Assembly: GCA_030512335.1 (NCBI GenBank)
Contig: JAULSU010000001.1
Location: 6,324,001-6,388,000 of the forward strand
Reading direction: 5' to 3'
Source of the DNA: Immersiella caudata
Lineage: Eukaryota; Ascomycota; Sordariomycetes; Sordariales; Lasiosphaeriaceae
DNA: 64,000 bases
Each line of letters begins with the position of its first letter. The stretch's first letter is position 1. This document shows positions 58,796 to 64,000 of the stretch, piece by piece. A model generated the notes under the pieces. It ran no database searches. It was not told the DNA's origin and saw only the letters and a program-made list of their open reading frames with translations. The translations under genes and the position numbers were made by a program.

Positions 58796-59893
58796 CTGCC
58801 AGGCTTCCGGCCAATGACGGCTCAACTTTAATCATTGGAGTGAATAATGAAGACTTACCGAACAGGGGAGCTGTGGCAAGTCGGGGGCGAAACCGCAAAG
58901 TGGTTGCTGCGACGAGCCATCTTGACTTCTATCGCTCGACGATCGGAGAAAGTACTTTCAAAGTCGAGATGGCGGGGTAGTTTGTAGGAAATTAGCGACG
59001 TGAAGGGGGAAGTAGCTTCAGGTATCAGCGACGACGAGAAGAATTCTCCCCAACGTCGTTATCGGCAACAGAACGGTTCGAGAGAGACAAGAAAGTTGCT
59101 CCAAACTGCTCCAACAGCTTCAACGGCTCTAATGCTTCCAATGGTTCCGAGTGCCTTCAAGAATCCAATGGCTCCAAGACTCCAGGAATCCAACCGGGAA
59201 TTGTGGAAGACAGAATCGGATACTTCTGAGAGTGAGGACTGAGAAATTGAAAGTGAAAGTTTGAGAACCGAGAACCAATCAAGTGTGCTCCAGCACAGTA
59301 GGCATGCGCAAGCGCACGCGATAGAGAACAGGGGATGTGGTCAACACGCCAAAGAAAAGTAAGGTGCTGGAAGCTGAGTTGCTGGAGTGGTGAAGGAAGA
59401 AAGAGCTGGTCGGGGGTCGAGGTTGGAGGGAATACAACTCAAGAATCGAACAGGTGGTCCGAGTGCCTTCTTTGCGATGGAATCCGACACGACGAGTGCT
59501 TGAAAAAAAACGCGAAGCACGAGGTTGGACAGTATATTTACAGTGGAGGCACGGTAGTTTTCCTTCAATCTCATGGTAGTGAGGGTATCCCAACGGCGAG
59601 TGGGGCGGCGAGGAGATTTACGTGTCGAGCGTGCAATAGCCCCTGAGTTTTGTTTACTTGTGGCCTAGATGGGGCGACTCCAACTCGGCCAGACGACCAC
59701 CCCGATTGGGGCATGACAACCACAACATATGAACAACAACCATAACCTTGATTTAATGGGAGAGATGGTATTGATTCAAAACGCTCATTCTTTTCTGTAT
59801 ACAGCGCCGACCTACCCTTTTCCCAGTTCCCAACTCAAAGAAACACACCGAAACCACTGTTTTACACACGGCTGCAACTCCAAAATTTAGCCT
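58796..59893. other. Spacer with a 9-nt periodic repeat
   Basis: About 1.1 kb between the zinc-module gene start (minus strand) and the STT3 end. Apart from the 59098-59178 repeat I see only short open frames. Confidence 0.5.
59098..59178 (+). repeat. 9-nt degenerate tandem repeat
   Basis: About nine consecutive 9-mers of the pattern NNNTCCAAN, such as TGCTCCAAC, AGCTTCAAC, GCTTCCAAT and GGCTCCAAG. In one plus-strand frame they encode G/A/S-S-N triplets (NGSNASNGS). That frame runs from a stop near 58995 to about 59220 without an ATG. Confidence 0.75.
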
Positions 59894-62447
59894 CTAGTCT
59901 ACTCGGAGCTGACGGGGACCCCTCTTCTTGGCGGCCTTCTTCTTCTTCAACCCGCGGTCAAATGCCGCTGCCGATGCGTGGTCTCGCCCAAAGTTGTCAA
60001 GATCCTTGACCTTGTAGATCCTAATGATCCAGTTCTCACTCGTGAACGCCTCCTCAATGGTGCTGAGCGATGGGCCCACCTCGGGGAGACGGGACTGACG
60101 AACACGGTCCTGGGCCTGTCCAGGAGGGAAGAGGGAGTTGTAGTTGTAGTAAGACATCTTGTACCTGCGAACTTGTTAGTGAAGCTACGTTGAGCAACTG
60201 ATGGCATCACTTACATCAGGCTGTTCTTCATCGTCTCGGTGGCCTCGCCATCGACGCGGTATTCGCCCCGAGGGGTGAAGAACTCGCGCTCCTTGACCTC
60301 ATCAGGCCAGATACCCTCGGCAATGCGGACCATCCATAGGAACTTGTTGATATCGTCGCCAGAGTAGCCAAGGAGACCTCCAAAGACCACCAGCACATAG
60401 TCAACCTCGTGTTGGCGCATGATGGGGTAGCTGACTTCCTCCCTGGAGCTCATGGCCTTGCCGACTGTCGCAATGTGCGTATTGTTCCACGTGTTGTTGT
60501 CAACGAGCGTAGGCCTGTCAGCCATGCCACCAATCTGGTAACCGTAATCCCACCATGACATGATCTTGGCGTCCTCCTTGGTATTTTGTCGGAGCCACTG
60601 GTAGGCCTCACGGTAGTCGTCAATGATATGCTGGCTGCCGTCCGGCATCCTGCTTGCCAACACGACCGAAGGGGACGAGTACGCGTTCGAAGTCACCCAA
60701 GTGCAGTGCATGACGAACAGGAGCAGGTACACAGTCATGGCACCTGCAACTGTGCCCTTCGACAACCATCCGTAAATGCCAACAACCGGCTTGCTGGTCG
60801 ACTTGAGGCCAGTCTTTCCAGACTTCTTTCCGTCGGTATTGTCGTCTGCTGGGTGCTCCTCGGCGTTGGGAGACTTGACGTTGAGATACGTGTCGAGCAG
60901 GCTCGAGGCAGAAATGGCCGCAGCAACGCACACCACAGGGGTGAGGGTCAGCATCAACCGAACCATGACACCAGCAAAGTAGCTGCCGAAAAGGGCGTAC
61001 ACGACAATGAAGACGTGCTCGTCGGCAAGGTTCTGGAAGCAGAGATAGACACCAGCGGGGAAAAGCCAGATGAGCATGTTGAGGTCGAAGAAGAAAGCTG
61101 GCCAGGCGGTAGGCTGATGCTCCGATACGGAGGCGATAATCGGGATGTGAATCTTGGCATAGCCAGTATCCCAGAGGGAGTAAAATCGGCCGCTCCAGGG
61201 GGCGATGAAGCCGGCGCTGGTGGCAACGACAAGCGCGGCAAGTCCCAAGCCGAAAGTACCGCCGGCGAAAAGCCAGAGGAAGGTCTGGAACTGACGGCTG
61301 GGGATAGCTGATCTGACATAGTCAAGGAAGGCCAGGAGCTGAAGAAAGCCAAAGATACCTGCACAAAGTCAGCGAAAATATGCTCCGAGTCCAACTTCGT
61401 CATCCACATACCGAGAGCGGGCATATGCTCGCTGGTCTTGACAGGCAGGAAACCGACGAAGGGGATCTGCATGCTGGCCAGAGTTCCCAGCGCGTACCAC
61501 GTCGTGTATGCAACATAAAGCCGAGTGCTGTAGCGGCCCATGCAGATGAGGACAAAGGCGTGAAGAGGCAGCAAGCAGGTGATGAAGGCATAACCGCCCC
61601 ACGAGGCGACCATGTACCCATAGAACAGCGCGCAAAGCACACCCCACAGCATGGAGCCCTGCTTGAGTGCCCTGATCCAGAGGAAGAAGGTAAACACGAG
61701 AAGGAAGATCGCAATGGCTTCGTTGTCGTAGCTGCCAGCAACTGAACGAGAAATGTAGCCGGGGGCAATGCCCATGAAAATGGCAGCGAGAAGACCGGCT
61801 GAGGGCGACGGGGTCATCTCATTGGTAAGGAGGTAGGCCGCAAAGGCAGTAAGGCCGGAGAAGGCGGGTGCGAGGAGGACGCAGATATTCCGGATGTCGA
61901 CGGGGATGGTGAGGGCTCGGAGTGCGTGGTAGATAGCGCCGCTCGTCACCATCAGACCCGGGTAGAGGGTTCCTCCCGTAACTCGGCCAAGGGGGTGCCA
62001 TGTCCGGTCGTCAAACCAATCCCAGAATTTGTAGAAGCCATTCGCCACCAGGTATTTTGTCGCTCTGAAGTTGAACCAAGGATCGACTAGGGGGTTGTCA
62101 GCTACCATTCGACTTTGTCTCTCGGCGCGCGCGCAGCTTTGCGACAACGAGGGAGAACCAACATTCGTGAATAATGCTCTCGAAACCTGGAAAGAAGCTG
62201 CAGTTAGCAATGCGGCCCAAAAAGCGGATAACCTGAGCAACCCGGAAAGCTGCCCCCTGCGAGACGGTCGACTTTGCCAGCTGAGAAGCTGAGAGCCCGC
62301 GGACAGAGGACACTTACGAATAACGGAGAACAGGCGGCTTGCAATTGCGGCACCAGCAATCAAGCTGAGGATGATAAATCGCAGGATAGTTCGTGTGCTC
62401 TCACCCTTTCCCGCACTCGCGAGAACTTGAAGGGTATCGGCCGACAT
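59894..62447 (-). CDS. STT3: Oligosaccharyltransferase catalytic subunit STT3
   Basis: Minus-strand exons 62318-62447, 62163-62186 (24 nt), 61412-62086, 60215-61358 and 59894-60164 (2244 nt, 747 aa). STT3 transfers the lipid-linked glycan to Asn-X-Ser/Thr sites in the ER lumen. The first membrane helix (ILRFIILSLIAGAAIASRLF) leads into FESIIHE and FDPWFNFRATKYLV, which carries the conserved catalytic Asp of the first loop. SVAGSYDNEAIAIF and the SEHQPTAWPAFFFDL loop follow among about a dozen membrane segments. WWDYG, the sequon-binding motif, lies at residues 545-549, with DNNTWNNTHI next to it. The C-terminus is Lys-rich (RGLKKKKAAKKRG). Without the 24-nt exon the first loop would be broken. 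The assembled frame is complete. Confidence 0.97.
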
Positions 62448-63365
62448 GGTGGCCCTTATTGCGTGTGCTGCCTCTCGCCGGTCGAAGTTGGGAGGGCTGC
62501 GGCGACAAGTGCATCGTTGTCGATTTGGAGAGGACAGTTTGGAGCTTCTGCAGCGTTTGGGGACCCCTGGCCCATTTTTCTTGGCGCACATTGATTGGCC
62601 CACCCTAGGCGTGGTGCCACCGAGCCTCCCCCAGTTTCTGCCAGGCGGTCTTATGATTTGGACACTCAACTTCATCTTTTCTAATATGAAGTGTCGCGTC
62701 AAGAATCCGATGAAAACAGATTTCGGTATTATTACTAGAAGATAGCTGCAGAATATTGCCTGTTGCAATATTCACTTTCCGGGCCGTTGCACAAGAAGAG
62801 GGGGGGGGGACTCACACGGAGTCCTTCAGCATTGAGTTATGTTGGAGGGCAAGGTATGTTGGGAGTTTTGATAGTGTCATCTCACCAAGAACCCATCTGA
62901 TTTTCTGGGTTGCTTTCTAACATGGCATGGCGACTTCACTGAGCATCGTTCTTACCGATGCATTCCCCGATCCGTTGCTTGAAGCTACCTTGGTAGATAC
63001 GGTCTAATGATCTTGCAGGCGGGGCTGCAACGATTGCTTGACAGAGGTGCACTGATTGAGCAAGTCGTGGACAAGGAATAGTTGCTGACAACACCCAAAA
63101 ACAGACCATAGGTAAAACGAGTGCCCATACACCGCCCATGTACTCAACGCCAACACAGTTCCCGGTGGTTGTTCAGTTCTTAGCTTTGTTTCGGCAGCTA
63201 TTTCGCTACCTAGCCGGATCGAGAATTCGTTGACCTCGTAGATAGCACTCCCAAACCCTGAAAACAAGAATCCCCGGGATGATGCAGTGTGTTGAGTGCG
63301 AAATCTTTTAGTAACCCGCGCCGCCAGTGCCTAGATACACAACCATCCCTAAAGCGAAAACTCCT
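62448..63365. other. Spacer STT3/RPL35
   Basis: About 920 bp: STT3 promoter and RPL35 3' flank, both on the minus strand. A G-run lies near 62801-62810. No gene seen. Confidence 0.5.
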
Positions 63366-63938
63366 CTATGCCTGTATGGTATGTTAGCATCAGGACATGT
63401 GATCTCGCGAGTTAGACAGTAGGTGAGGGGTTGCCCCTCTCGCCAGATGCCCCGCAGGCTCCTCATACCTTGACAGCGAACTTTCGTTGAGGGAAGTGCG
63501 TCTGGCGCTTCTTGGTCTTCTCCAGAGCTCTCGAGGCGTCCTCGGGGGACAGGCGACGGCGGATAGCGCGGGTCTGCTTGGCCCGGAGGTCAAGGGGAAG
63601 GTACTTCTTGTTCTTGTAGAAGAGACGGAGCTGGGCGCGTTGCTTGGCATTGATGATGGTCAGGACGCGGGCGATCGACTTGCGGAGGTCGTGGCTGTAA
63701 AGAAGCATTCTTGTCAATCTCAGATTCACCATATTTTCCTCCCAGATTTCGGTGTCCATCGGTGGAAGGCGGGGCCCGGATTGACGTACATCTTGGTGAG
63801 CTTGGAGCCCGACGAGACGATCTTCTGAATGCGGAGCTGTCCCAACTCGGTCTTGAGCTCACCGAGCTGCTTGGTGAGCTCGTCCTTGTTCTTAGACCAT
63901 AATTGGCCCGCCTTGACCTTGCCGGAAGACTGTGACAT
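63366..63938 (-). CDS. RPL35: 60S ribosomal protein L35 (uL29)
   Basis: Minus-strand exons 63790-63938, 63469-63694 and 63366-63371 (381 nt, 126 aa), the normal length for uL29. The protein sits at the polypeptide exit tunnel, where signal recognition particle and nascent-chain factors dock. The start MSQSSGKVKAGQLWSKNKDE, then KQLGELKTELGQLR, HDLRKSIARVLTIIN and FYKNKKYLPLDLRAKQTRAIRRRL, are diagnostic. The coding sequence ends with a 6-nt exon, GCATAG, which supplies the last alanine (KFAVKA) and the stop. It is preceded by a TGCTAAC branch and CATACAG acceptor. Without this splice the frame ends KFAVKV, so the choice rests on family ends and splice signals. Confidence 0.94.
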
Positions 63939-64000
63939 GTTGGTAAGCGAATACACGTCAAAATTTTGGTGTTAAGGCGTGGTGTTGTCGATCGGGGTAG

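Noticed and set aside
59279..59593. Minus-strand open frame of 104 codons with a CLHC motif
   Set aside because: No family signal and no plausible continuation; probably spacer.
1..64000. CRISPR arrays, insertion sequences, prophage or bacterial operons
   Set aside because: Intron-rich eukaryotic genes throughout; no regularly spaced direct repeats or terminal inverted repeats were seen.

Overview
The window is nuclear DNA of a filamentous ascomycete, most likely a Sordariomycete. GC content is moderate to high. Genes carry short introns (about 50-100 nt) with GTANGT/GTRAGT donors, CTAAC/CTGAC/CTCAC branch sites and YAG acceptors. Several protein families present are typical of Pezizomycotina. 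I assign no genus. I see no bacterial operon, CRISPR array, transposon or convincing tRNA/rRNA gene.

I reconstructed 21 loci by joining open frames at splice sites and checking that exon lengths sum to whole codons. Left part (1-16 kb, sparse): a glycine-rich RRM protein (+, 972-1859), a ChaC-type gamma-glutamylcyclotransferase (-, 2733-3991), a penta-EF-hand protein (+, 5693-6975), a metallo-beta-lactamase-fold gene that looks broken (-, 7452-8749), an uncharacterised protein with two zinc-type motifs (+, 11586-13109) and a membrane-anchored fungal protein (+, 15757-16977).

Middle part (17-46 kb, dense housekeeping): RAD51 (+), NUP120 (+), VPS26 (-) divergent from RPL9 (+), a cysteine-rich membrane protein with an Arg/Ser tail (-), V-ATPase subunit H (+), a five-exon acylphosphatase (+), a DUF726 membrane hydrolase (-), UTP23 (-), a mitochondrial-type PP2C phosphatase (-) and a CAF120/SKG3-like PH-domain protein (-).

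Right part (47-64 kb): a 4-kb divergent spacer, RAD53/Chk2 kinase (+), an uncharacterised protein with a duplicated CX2C zinc module (-), STT3 (-) and RPL35 (-).

The genes do not form one pathway. They cover homologous recombination and checkpoint signalling (RAD51, RAD53), ribosome production (RPL9, RPL35, UTP23), membrane traffic and acidification (VPS26, V-ATPase H), the nuclear pore, ER N-glycosylation and glutathione turnover. I found no convincing new multi-gene system. The most notable observations are the double-lesion MBL gene, tiny exons that ORF scans miss (6, 8, 13, 16, 19 and 24 nt), a codon-phased 9-nt repeat in a spacer, a duplicated zinc module of unknown function, and two uncharacterised proteins.
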